From: Micavibrio_B sp964399985
GTDB taxonomy: Bacteria > Pseudomonadota > Alphaproteobacteria > Micavibrionales > Micavibrionaceae
Direction: 5' to 3'
DNA: 64,000 bases
Assembly: GCA_964399985.1 (NCBI GenBank)
Contig: CAYNRY010000002.1
Location: 124,001-188,000, forward strand
Below are positions 36,402-44,891 of this stretch, in pieces. Within the stretch, counting starts at the first letter, position 1, and each line of letters begins with the position of its first letter. Both the position numbers and the translations under genes were made by a program. Under the pieces are notes generated by a model. That model ran no database searches and was not told the origin of the DNA. It saw only the letters and a list, made by a program, of their open reading frames with translations.

Positions 36402-37901
36402 ATGTCCGTTTCTGCGCAGGAGGCTCAGGCTCCTTTATTATCTATCTCACAACAAAACCTTGAGGTATTAAGTCAAAATTTCCCTGCACCGAATTATGAC
36501 CGAAAAAAATTAAACGCTGGGATTTTGCACATGAGCGTGGGTGGTTTTCATCGCGCTCACCAAGCTGTTTACATCGATAGATTTCTGAACCAGTTTGCGG
36601 AGGACTGGATGATTACAGGCATTGGCCTTTTGCCAAATGACGCCGAAAATTTAAAGGTTTTAGAAAATCAGGACGGTCTTTATGCCGTTCTAGAGCGATC
36701 TCCAGAAAAAGATGAAGTTTATATAGTTGGCTCGATCAAGGATCTGATTCATGCGCCGTCCAATCCTGATGCCGTCATTGATCTTATTGCAAGCAATCAG
36801 ATCAAAATAGTTTCCCTGACTGTTACTGAAAAAGGATACTATTACGATGACCAGAGAAATTTAAATTTTTTACATCCTGCAATTATTAATGACCTTGATT
36901 TATCCAAGACACCGCAGACAGCCTACGGTTATCTGATTCAGGGATTACTAAAACGCCGCAATCAAAATAACGGTCCAGTGACAATCATGTGCTGCGATAA
37001 TCTGCCCGGTAATGGGCATATTACGGAGCACCTATTACTGCAATTTGCCGATAAAGCAGAGGCCACAACAGCTCAATGGATTCGCGATAATGTTTCGTTT
37101 CCCAATGCAATGGTTGATCGCATTACGCCTGTAACAACCGATAAAATCCGCGATATTTTATCTTCCGAATTTCATGTTAAGGATGCATGGCCGGTCGTGT
37201 GTGAAGATTATCTGCAATGGATTATTGAAGATAAGTTTATTGCCGGAAGACCTGCTCTAGATAAAGTCGGAGTTCAGTTTGTTTCCGATGTCGACCCTTA
37301 CGAAAAAATGAAGGTTCGTTTACTCAACGGATCACATTCTGCTCTTTCTTATATCTCCTATCTTCTTGGCCATCGTGAAGTTGACAAAGCCATGGCAGAT
37401 CCGCTCGTAGCCAAATTTGTACGCGCCTACATGGATGACTGTATCACCCCAAGTATCCCTGAGGTCCCCGGCATAAATCTTGATGAATATAAGGACAAAC
37501 TTATTTCTCGTTTTTCAAATCCATCTATCAGCGATCAAGTACAACGTTTAGCAGAAGACGGATCTCAGAAAATACGAAATGCAATGATACCGCCTCTTGA
37601 ATTTCAGCTTGATAATAATGCATCCATCAAATGGATTGCATTGGCTCTCGCAGCCTGGTTTCGCTATCTTTCAGGTGTGGACGAGCAAGGGAATTCTATT
37701 CAGATTAAAGACCCTATGGCTGATCGCTTGTCGGATGCTGCAAAAGTAAACGGCCAAGATCCTATCGGCCTTTTAAAATTCGAGGAGATCTTTGGTTCTC
37801 AACTAATTGGTAACGCGAGACTGTCCGACGAGCTTGGACTTTACTTGCAAAGTATCTATTCACAAGGAATGCGTAAAACGCTAGAAGAAGCTTTAAAATA
37901 A
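36402..37901 (+). CDS. Mannitol dehydrogenase-family polyol oxidoreductase 2
   Basis: The 499-residue paralogue of the previous gene starts after AGGAATT. It has GILHMSVGGFHRAHQAVYID, TVTEKGYYYD, CCDNLPGNG, NAMVDRITPVT and KVRLLNGSHSALSY with the signature Lys-Asn-His. This copy looks like the typical mannitol 2-dehydrogenase or D-arabinitol 4-dehydrogenase, producing fructose or xylulose. The tandem pair probably has different substrates. The intergenic distance is 43 bp, so the two are cotranscribed. Confidence 0.92.
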   Translation: MSVSAQEAQAPLLSISQQNLEVLSQNFPAPNYDRKKLNAGILHMSVGGFHRAHQAVYIDRFLNQFAEDWMITGIGLLPNDAENLKVLENQDGLYAVLERSPEKDEVYIVGSIKDLIHAPSNPDAVIDLIASNQIKIVSLTVTEKGYYYDDQRNLNFLHPAIINDLDLSKTPQTAYGYLIQGLLKRRNQNNGPVTIMCCDNLPGNGHITEHLLLQFADKAEATTAQWIRDNVSFPNAMVDRITPVTTDKIRDILSSEFHVKDAWPVVCEDYLQWIIEDKFIAGRPALDKVGVQFVSDVDPYEKMKVRLLNGSHSALSYISYLLGHREVDKAMADPLVAKFVRAYMDDCITPSIPEVPGINLDEYKDKLISRFSNPSISDQVQRLAEDGSQKIRNAMIPPLEFQLDNNASIKWIALALAAWFRYLSGVDEQGNSIQIKDPMADRLSDAAKVNGQDPIGLLKFEEIFGSQLIGNARLSDELGLYLQSIYSQGMRKTLEEALK

Positions 37902-37959
37902 ATATTTACATAATTCAAATACTATTGTATTATGCATGAAATGATTTCGGAGAATGCGT

Positions 37960-38778
37960 ATGCCTAAAGAATACAAACTTGTTTGTTGGGATTGTGATGA
38001 CACGCTCGTTAATAGTGAAGTTATTGCAATGGGCGTTGCCATACGCATATTAGCTGACGAAACAGAGCGTCAAAAACCAGACATTCAAATTGATCGACCC
38101 CATTTCGTGCGTGAATATGCTGGATGGCATTACGATAAAATGATCGATTCTTTTGAAGAAATGTATCAAATCTCCATAGATAGAGACCGTATCTCTGAAG
38201 ATAAGATTAAAAGTACTCTTGAAGGCTTACGCGAAGTAAAGGCTATCGAGCATGTTTCTGATGCTATCTCTACATTGTCGTCAAAATATGACCAAATCCT
38301 TGTTACCAGTAGTGAATTTGATCGTGTTAATTTATGCCTTGAAGTAACAGGGCTGGACGTCCATTTTATTCAAGAAAACCGCTTCAGTGCCAGTGATTCT
38401 ATTTCTCCTGCTCGCCATAAACCCGACCCCGCTATTGTCGATCATGCGCTGCAAACCAAATCTGTCGATTATAAAGACGCCGTGGCCATCGAAGACAGCC
38501 CATCCGGTGTCAAGGCCTGGGTAAATCGTGATATGGATGTTATTGCTTTTGTCGCCACCGCCCGTGTCCAGGATCATGAGCGCGGTGAATTAGCCGACAA
38601 GCTTCTTGCTGCGGGCGCAAAGATTGCGGTGAGTGACGCCAGGGATATTCCTGCCGCTATTTCTCTCTTGGAAACAGGTTTGACGCCCTCCTCTTGGCAT
38701 GGCAAAGTCTGGAAGCCGGAAACTGATTCCTTCGCTGTACTCCAGAATCCAGGCTTTTCTACACCGCCAGGCCCCTAA
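37960..38778 (+). CDS. HAD-superfamily sugar phosphatase or phosphoglucomutase-like enzyme
   Basis: The start at 37960 is set by CGGAG seven bases upstream rather than the ATG at 37954. The 272-residue protein has HAD motif I CWDCDDTLVNSE, motif II VTSSEFD, and motifs III/IV HKPDPAIVDHALQ and AIEDSPSGVKAW. This is the subgroup of sugar-phosphate phosphatases and beta-phosphoglucomutases. It lies between the polyol dehydrogenases and a PfkB kinase, which suggests a sugar- or polyol-phosphate substrate. Confidence 0.88.
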   Translation: MPKEYKLVCWDCDDTLVNSEVIAMGVAIRILADETERQKPDIQIDRPHFVREYAGWHYDKMIDSFEEMYQISIDRDRISEDKIKSTLEGLREVKAIEHVSDAISTLSSKYDQILVTSSEFDRVNLCLEVTGLDVHFIQENRFSASDSISPARHKPDPAIVDHALQTKSVDYKDAVAIEDSPSGVKAWVNRDMDVIAFVATARVQDHERGELADKLLAAGAKIAVSDARDIPAAISLLETGLTPSSWHGKVWKPETDSFAVLQNPGFSTPPGP

Positions 38779-38793
38779 CATTTGGATTGATTA

Positions 38794-39711
38794 ATGATTA
38801 TTGTTTTTGGATCAAACGTTCTTGATCTATTTTTTCATACGCCTGACCTTCCACCACGCGATCAGAACCGTTTTCTAGATTATCATGATGAAGCTCCGGG
38901 TGGCAAAGGTGCCAACCAGGCCGTTGCAGCAGCTCGAGCTGGCGCAAAGGTTTACTTCTCCGGCGCTTTGGGGCGCGGCGGACATGGCCGCCAGATGTTT
39001 GACAACTTGAACGAATGCGGGGTGGATGCTAGTGGAATTAAATTCATAGATGGTCCATCAGGTCTGGCAACAATATTCGTGGATGAAACCGATGGCACAC
39101 ACCGTATTGTCGTCAGCCATGGAGCCAATTTAAAGGCTAAACAGGAATGGATTCCGGACCATCTTCTAAATAAAAATTCCATTGTATTGGTACAAGGCGA
39201 ACTTCCGATTGAAGAAACGGAAAAACTTCTGGCCCGCGCGAAAAAACTTGGTGCCAGAACCATCATGAATTTTGCGCCGGCAACGGCGAATTTATCTTCT
39301 GATGCCCTTCATAATTTGGACTATATTATTTTAAACGAGCATGAAGCTAATTCAGTCGCCTTACAGCAGCGCATGAACAGCGACGATAAAGTTGCTTTTG
39401 CAACCTCTTTGCATGAGAAATTTAATCTGACCACTATTGTTACCTTGGGACCAGACGGCTCGATCTGCGCATCCGATCAAGGCTTGATAAAAGTTCCATC
39501 TCTCAGAATAAAAGCCATCGATACAGTTGGAGCTGGGGATGCCTTTGTGGGATATCTAACGGCCAGCCTTGATAAAGGCTTATCACTTGAAGAGGCGCTA
39601 CGCTACGCTGCCGTTGCAGGCTCATTGGCTTGTACCCGTGTCGGGGCTCAGACCGCCGTTCCGGCTGCCGAAGAAGTTGCCAGTTATTTGCCGCAAATTC
39701 AGATTAAATAG
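38794..39711 (+). CDS. PfkB-family carbohydrate kinase (ribokinase-like)
   Basis: The 305-residue protein begins MIIVFGSNVLDLFF and has the first PfkB signature in APGGKGANQAVAAARAGAKV and the second in AIDTVGAGDAFVGYLTASLD with the catalytic Asp. This fits ribokinase or fructokinase. As the cluster can make fructose from mannitol or mannose, fructokinase activity is a reasonable inference. It starts 15 bp after the HAD gene. Confidence 0.92.
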   Translation: MIIVFGSNVLDLFFHTPDLPPRDQNRFLDYHDEAPGGKGANQAVAAARAGAKVYFSGALGRGGHGRQMFDNLNECGVDASGIKFIDGPSGLATIFVDETDGTHRIVVSHGANLKAKQEWIPDHLLNKNSIVLVQGELPIEETEKLLARAKKLGARTIMNFAPATANLSSDALHNLDYIILNEHEANSVALQQRMNSDDKVAFATSLHEKFNLTTIVTLGPDGSICASDQGLIKVPSLRIKAIDTVGAGDAFVGYLTASLDKGLSLEEALRYAAVAGSLACTRVGAQTAVPAAEEVASYLPQIQIK

Positions 39712-39768
39712 CTTGTTAAATTTCTTTGCCGCTATAGTTTACAGGGGACAAAACTTAGGAGTTTAATA

Positions 39769-41412
39769 ATGCTCAAGGATAACTGGTGGCGCGGCGGCGT
39801 TATTTATCAAATTTATCCGCGTAGTTTTTACGACACCAGCAATAACGGTGTTGGCGACCTCAAAGGCATTATTCAAAAACTCGATCATATCGCCTCCCTT
39901 GGCGTCGACGCGATCTGGATTTCCCCTTTCATGAAATCGCCGATGAAGGATTTCGGCTATGACGTATCCGACTATAAATCCGTCGATCCGGTTTTCGGCG
40001 ATCTCGACGATTTCAAAAATCTCCTCGATAAGGCGCATGGCCTCGGCCTGAAAGTCCTGATCGACATGGTTTGGTCGCATTCATCCGATCAACATGACTG
40101 GTTCAAGGAAAGCACATCTACCCGAGATAACGCGAAAGCGGACTGGTATGTCTGGGCAGATCCGAAAGCGGACGGTACGGCGCCGAATAACTGGCTGTCA
40201 TGGTTCGGGGGACCTGCTTGGACATGGTCTGCAAAGCGCCGCCAATATTATCTCCATCACTTCTTAAAAGAGCAACCCGCCCTCAATCTTTGGAATCCTG
40301 ATGTCCGCGCCGCGATCAAAGATACGGCGGCTTTCTGGCTCGACATGGGCGTCGACGGCTTCCGTCTGGATGTAGCAAATCTTTACCTTGCAGACAAACA
40401 TCTGCGCGACAATCCATCACGCCCGGAAGGCGAGCCTTTGCCGGTTGATCCGCCGCCATCGAATCCGATCATTTTTCAAATTCGCCAATACAGCGTCAAC
40501 CAACCAGAGAATATCGATCTGGTCGAAGAAATACGCGCCTTTGTCGATCAATGGCCGGATCGCTGCTTGCTTGCCGAAGCCGGATGCTGCGAAGACTCCG
40601 AACTGACCGCCGCGCAATACACCCAGCAAAACAAGCGTTTCAGCCAAGCCTATTCTTTCACGCTTTTAGCATCTGATATGAGCAAACAGCCGATCATCAA
40701 TGCCATGACCCATGTCGGAAAAATCATCGAAGACGGATGGATGTGCTGGGCAACCTCTAATCATGACTTTGCTCGCCCCGTGACGCGCATGAATCCGCCG
40801 AAGGATCTGCAACATAAAGCAGCGCTTTTAAACATGGCCATCGGCCTGTCGCTGCGCGGCTCATACTGTATGTTTCAGGGCGAGGAACTAGGCTTGCCGC
40901 AAGCGCAGCTTACTTTCGAAGAATTGCAGGATCCTTACGATAAGGCGCTCTATCCCGAACATGCCGGACGTGACGGCAGCCGGACGCCAATTCCTTGGGA
41001 ATATTCAAAGCCCAATTGCGGTTTTTCGAATGCCGAGAAAACATGGCTCCCGGTTTATCCGGAACATGTTTTCCTGTCGGTCGACTTGCAGGAGAAAAAC
41101 GCCGACTCGACGCTCAATCATTACCGTAATTTTATTGCCTATCGTAAAAACAGCGATATCCTGAAAACCGGTGACGTTGAACTCTTGGATGCGCACAGCG
41201 ATATCTTGGCTTTTGAGCGTCGCCTCGGGGATAAAAGGATTCTTTGCCTGTATAATATTTCACAAAATGAGAACTCGATTGAACTCACCGCAATGGGATA
41301 TTTTTCTGTTCGCCTCATTGAAGAAATTTCTCATGGCTCGGTTTTGACCGATCTGCATCTGGATTTTAATTCCTACGGCTATGCTTTTTTTGAGATAGAT
41401 CCAAATGACTGA
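39769..41412 (+). CDS. GH13 alpha-glucosidase (oligo-1,6-glucosidase/AglA type)
   Basis: The 547-residue GH13 enzyme begins WWRGGVIYQIYPRSF and shows the conserved regions: DMVWSHSS, GFRLDVAN with nucleophile Asp201, LLAEAG with acid/base Glu270 and SNHDFAR with Asp333. No signal peptide is present, so it acts in the cytoplasm on imported alpha-glucosides such as sucrose, maltose or isomaltose, releasing glucose. It overlaps the glucokinase gene by 8 bp, which fits glucose release followed by phosphorylation. Confidence 0.94.
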   Translation: MLKDNWWRGGVIYQIYPRSFYDTSNNGVGDLKGIIQKLDHIASLGVDAIWISPFMKSPMKDFGYDVSDYKSVDPVFGDLDDFKNLLDKAHGLGLKVLIDMVWSHSSDQHDWFKESTSTRDNAKADWYVWADPKADGTAPNNWLSWFGGPAWTWSAKRRQYYLHHFLKEQPALNLWNPDVRAAIKDTAAFWLDMGVDGFRLDVANLYLADKHLRDNPSRPEGEPLPVDPPPSNPIIFQIRQYSVNQPENIDLVEEIRAFVDQWPDRCLLAEAGCCEDSELTAAQYTQQNKRFSQAYSFTLLASDMSKQPIINAMTHVGKIIEDGWMCWATSNHDFARPVTRMNPPKDLQHKAALLNMAIGLSLRGSYCMFQGEELGLPQAQLTFEELQDPYDKALYPEHAGRDGSRTPIPWEYSKPNCGFSNAEKTWLPVYPEHVFLSVDLQEKNADSTLNHYRNFIAYRKNSDILKTGDVELLDAHSDILAFERRLGDKRILCLYNISQNENSIELTAMGYFSVRLIEEISHGSVLTDLHLDFNSYGYAFFEIDPND

Positions 41413-42373
41413 TCGCTATGCCCTTATTGCCGATATCGGTGGCACCAACGCACGCTTCGGCATCGTCGATCAGTCAGGCTTGCACGATCTTCAAACGCTC
41501 GAATGCAAGGATTACGGCGGTCCGGCGGAAGCGGCACAGACCTATCTTAGAAATTTGAATAAGAATATCGCGCCATCTGTCGGCGTATTTGCCGTAGCCG
41601 GTCCTGTCATGGGCGACCTCGTCAATTTCACAAATCTTCGCTGGAGCTTTCGCGCCAGCCGCGTGCAAAGTGAATTAAAGCTCGATTACTTCGAGATCAT
41701 GAATGATTTTAAAGCCGTCGCTCTGGCTATTCCCGATATCGACTCCTCCCTTATCCAAAAAATCGGCGGCGGCGAAAAAATAGAAGGACAGGCGATTGGC
41801 GTGCTCGGCCCGGGAACCGGCCTGGGCGTTGCCTCTTTGATCTGGGACGGAGAGCAATATATCGCGCAGCCGGGTGAAGGAGGGCATGTGACTATGGCAG
41901 CGCGATCTTTGCGTGAATTTCAAATCTTTGAAGAGTTGAAAGTCAAATACCACCATATCTCTGCCGAGCGCGTTTGTTCGGGTAAAGGCTTGGAGAATTT
42001 ATATGCGGCCATTCGCGCGCTCGATAAAAAATCAGCGCCTGACCGCACGGCGGAACAAATCAGTAAGGATGGTATGAGCGGTGCTTGCGTTATATGCAAG
42101 GAAGCACTCGATTTGATGCTATTATTTCTGGGACGCCGTGCTGCCGACTTGGCTGTAACTTTAAACGCGCATAGTGGTATTTATATAGCCGGCGGTATTC
42201 CCACCAAGCTCGGCGATTATTTCCTCAAATCAAAATTCATGGAAGAATTTCAATCCAAAGGCCGCATGAGCGAGAAAATGAAACAGATACCCGTTTATAT
42301 GGTTCAGCATGATGCCATCGGCCTGCTTGGCGTTACGTCACACGCCCAGAAAATTCTGAAAAGCCGCGCTTAA
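41405..42373 (+). CDS. glk: Glucokinase
   Basis: The 322-residue protein of the bacterial Glk family (not ROK) has ALIADIGGTNARFGIVD, FAVAGPVMGD, TNLRWSF, GVLGPGTGLGVASL, GEGGHVTMA and HSGIYIAGGIPTKL. It phosphorylates glucose with ATP in the cytoplasm. It is coupled to the alpha-glucosidase and is the last gene of the sugar cluster, ending 2 bp from the convergent gene. Confidence 0.95.
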   Translation: MTDRYALIADIGGTNARFGIVDQSGLHDLQTLECKDYGGPAEAAQTYLRNLNKNIAPSVGVFAVAGPVMGDLVNFTNLRWSFRASRVQSELKLDYFEIMNDFKAVALAIPDIDSSLIQKIGGGEKIEGQAIGVLGPGTGLGVASLIWDGEQYIAQPGEGGHVTMAARSLREFQIFEELKVKYHHISAERVCSGKGLENLYAAIRALDKKSAPDRTAEQISKDGMSGACVICKEALDLMLLFLGRRAADLAVTLNAHSGIYIAGGIPTKLGDYFLKSKFMEEFQSKGRMSEKMKQIPVYMVQHDAIGLLGVTSHAQKILKSRA

Positions 42374-42375
42374 GA

Positions 42376-43395
42376 TCAAACGATGGTTTCGAACGTGGAA
42401 TGCGGGAAGAATTTCTTCGCCAGTTCCTGATCGCGAAAACCGATATCTTCCAGCATATGGATTTGCGTTTCGGCCAAAATCTGATTTAGATGCGCTTCAT
42501 TCGTGGCATCGGTCATGCGCATGTAATAGGCATCGCTTAGAATTTCTGCAGCGGCATATTCCAGATAGGAAAATCCGTCGGGCAACATCGACAACTGAAT
42601 TAAGTCATCAAATTGAAGATTTTGTGACCCGTGTTCATCCTGCCTTTCATCGAGCTCTGATAGGCTGTCATGATCGATCCGTGCCAATCTTTCCTCATTG
42701 GCAAACCAGTCCTGAAATACGAAACCCAGCGCTTCCAGTAACCCATCCATGCTGGAATCGAAATCGAGGCATTCGCAAAGCGTGACGGCGATTGCCGACA
42801 GATCGGCGCTTAGAATATATCGCCATAGATCGTGATCGCCCGCTTCGCGCAATTGATAAGCCAGCAGGATCGCGGATAAATCACTATCCGCTTCGGTCAG
42901 ACGCTGAAACAAGAGAAAATCTTTCGGCTCCAGAAATTGCGCTTTCGAACCTTCCATGCCAAATTGCCAGATCAAGCGCAGGCCTTTGCCAAAATGAAAG
43001 AGGAATTCCATTTGATGTTGTTGGGAGCGGGAAAAATCAGCAGACGACTGGGCGCCGCGCGGTAAAAACAGGCATTGGATATCCGTATCGATAAAGCATT
43101 TTGATGCGTTCTCACCATCTTCAATAACAACCATCCAGTCATCGAACCGTGCATCATGCGCCAGCGCCCTGCCGATCTGCGTTTCACAAATTCTTGCCAG
43201 TCCCCAGCGCAGAATATCACCGTCGGTCAGGAAGGAATTTGATGAAATATGATCGAGCCTGATTTGCTCCAAAAGCTCCTGGATCGGATAACCGCTGGGC
43301 TTTGAAAAGTCATGAGTTGTCACTGCCGGTTTCGGCAGGTTAACGATGCAGTAAATTCCGCCCGAAGGCGTTATTTCCAGTACTTCTTTATTCAT
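42376..43395 (-). CDS. Unknown protein, paralogue of the next upstream gene
   Basis: The 339-residue protein has no signal or membrane segment and no family I can name with confidence. It aligns by eye with the protein encoded at 43456-44736: FHFGKGLRLIWQF against IARELRRVWQH, then a LxPxDF/LHPDHA segment, then an AYQLREAGDHDLWR/AWELQLAGDKDAWT segment and a WFANEERLARID/WFLSERCRKADR segment, ending with an A..ILSDAYYMRMTDATN region. The two are tandem duplicates 60 bp apart. Both lie downstream of the large adhesin operon on the same strand. Confidence 0.7.
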   Translation of the reverse strand: MNKEVLEITPSGGIYCIVNLPKPAVTTHDFSKPSGYPIQELLEQIRLDHISSNSFLTDGDILRWGLARICETQIGRALAHDARFDDWMVVIEDGENASKCFIDTDIQCLFLPRGAQSSADFSRSQQHQMEFLFHFGKGLRLIWQFGMEGSKAQFLEPKDFLLFQRLTEADSDLSAILLAYQLREAGDHDLWRYILSADLSAIAVTLCECLDFDSSMDGLLEALGFVFQDWFANEERLARIDHDSLSELDERQDEHGSQNLQFDDLIQLSMLPDGFSYLEYAAAEILSDAYYMRMTDATNEAHLNQILAETQIHMLEDIGFRDQELAKKFFPHSTFETIV

Positions 43396-43455
43396 ATACG
43401 TCCGTGAGCTGATCGAAATGATCGGGACTAAGGTTAGATCGTTTACTAGATATTC

Positions 43456-44736
43456 TTATTCAACAGGCGGGATGAAAAGAACGATATCCGCCGCGCGGCC
43501 ATTGACCTGTTTCGCTTGCGCCGGTGCGGCACTGCGGACAGGAAGAGGAATGACACTCGCAGAAGGTCTCGTTTCTTCACGTGCAACCAGTTTAGTCTTT
43601 TGAACATGGCTGTGGCCAGTTGTTTTTTGCTGCTCATGCGCGATTTCGGCTTCGCCGTCGCGGAAAGAACGTTCGAATTTGATAAACCACAGGAAGTTGG
43701 CGTTGGAGCGGTCACGAACTTCTGTAAATACCGTGTCAGCCAGAATCTGATTGGCGACCTTGGTCAAATAATTTTCGCCGAACGGAACCTTGCCCAGAGC
43801 ACTTAAAAGGTCAAACGTAATCGAGCGGCTGGCTTCCGGATTATCGGCAAATACATAACCCTGATAATCAGCCAGCATTTGCTGGATCAAGCTGCGGTCA
43901 GCCTTGCGGCAACGCTCGGATAAAAACCATGATTCAAAACAGGCGACGGATGCTTTGCCGCTATTTAGGGAGCGGAAATCCGAGCAGGCTTCGCGGGCGA
44001 AAGCGCGGCCCAAATCGGCCATAGTCGAATTTTCAATACGGGTCCAGGCATCTTTGTCACCGGCCAATTGCAATTCCCAGGCTGTGCGGATCATCGAGAT
44101 GGTCAGATCGGCCAATTGAGCGCGGTTGACAACAACGGCGTGGTCGGGATGGAGTGTTAGCGGGTGCATACCGGCACCATTTCTGTGTTGCCAGACGCGG
44201 CGCAGTTCACGCGCGATTAATAGTGTCTTTGCAGCTGTATCTAGATCGCTGCGCACCAATATGCAGGAAGCTTCGCGGTCGTAAAATACATCGGCAATTT
44301 GCGCACTTTCTTTAAAGCTTACGCCATGCAATTGCGCGAAAGAATAAAGCATCGAGGCAAAACGGCTATTTTGAATTAAATCTTCACAGGCGATTTGCGT
44401 TTCCGATTTATAGGGCGCAGAAATAAACTCGGCGTCAGCCAGAAAGCGAAGAGACTTGATCTCAAGCGGCTCGACGAATTCGGCAGAAATTTTTTCATAG
44501 GCGTCGGTTTTGTGACGCAGCGAGGCGATGTCTTTTTCCAGCGCCTTGAAAATCGGATCGTCAAGGATATCGTCTTCTTCTTCGATCTCGCAATCATTGA
44601 AGAAAAGCGGCTGATCGGAAATCCAGCTGCACAGGACCGGCTGCATATTGTTAATCGTATAAGCGAAGCGGCAATTCTCAATCGGAGAAATCCTGATATC
44701 TGCGTTTGTCGCTGTCGGTCCAATATCTTTTATCAT
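43456..44736 (-). CDS. Unknown protein with a possible degenerate metallopeptidase-like domain
   Basis: I start it at the ATG at 44736, which has AGGGA nine bases upstream; the longer frame begins at a TTG without a site. The 426-residue protein has an alpha-helical domain with IARELRRVWQHRNG where metallopeptidases would carry HExxH, so the zinc motif is not intact. An acidic patch (EIEEEDDILDD) and a Lys/Pro-rich C-terminal tail are present. It resembles, with low certainty, a DUF6782-type family. It is paralogous to the gene downstream. Confidence 0.68.
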   Translation of the reverse strand: MIKDIGPTATNADIRISPIENCRFAYTINNMQPVLCSWISDQPLFFNDCEIEEEDDILDDPIFKALEKDIASLRHKTDAYEKISAEFVEPLEIKSLRFLADAEFISAPYKSETQIACEDLIQNSRFASMLYSFAQLHGVSFKESAQIADVFYDREASCILVRSDLDTAAKTLLIARELRRVWQHRNGAGMHPLTLHPDHAVVVNRAQLADLTISMIRTAWELQLAGDKDAWTRIENSTMADLGRAFAREACSDFRSLNSGKASVACFESWFLSERCRKADRSLIQQMLADYQGYVFADNPEASRSITFDLLSALGKVPFGENYLTKVANQILADTVFTEVRDRSNANFLWFIKFERSFRDGEAEIAHEQQKTTGHSHVQKTKLVAREETRPSASVIPLPVRSAAPAQAKQVNGRAADIVLFIPPVE

Positions 44737-44891
44737 GACGAGATTTCCCTGTTTAACTCGCTTAGCCCCTTGAGAGGCTTTGATTCCCTTATGAGACAAT
44801 CATACGATTCGATAGTTAAAGGGAGGTGAACGCCAAAATCTTTTTTAAATCAGGTATTTAAGATAACATTAACAGCGTTTAATATTGGCTG

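Noticed and set aside
44737..44799. TTG start for the 43456 gene
   Set aside because: The ATG at 44736 has an AGGGA site at good distance, the TTG has none.
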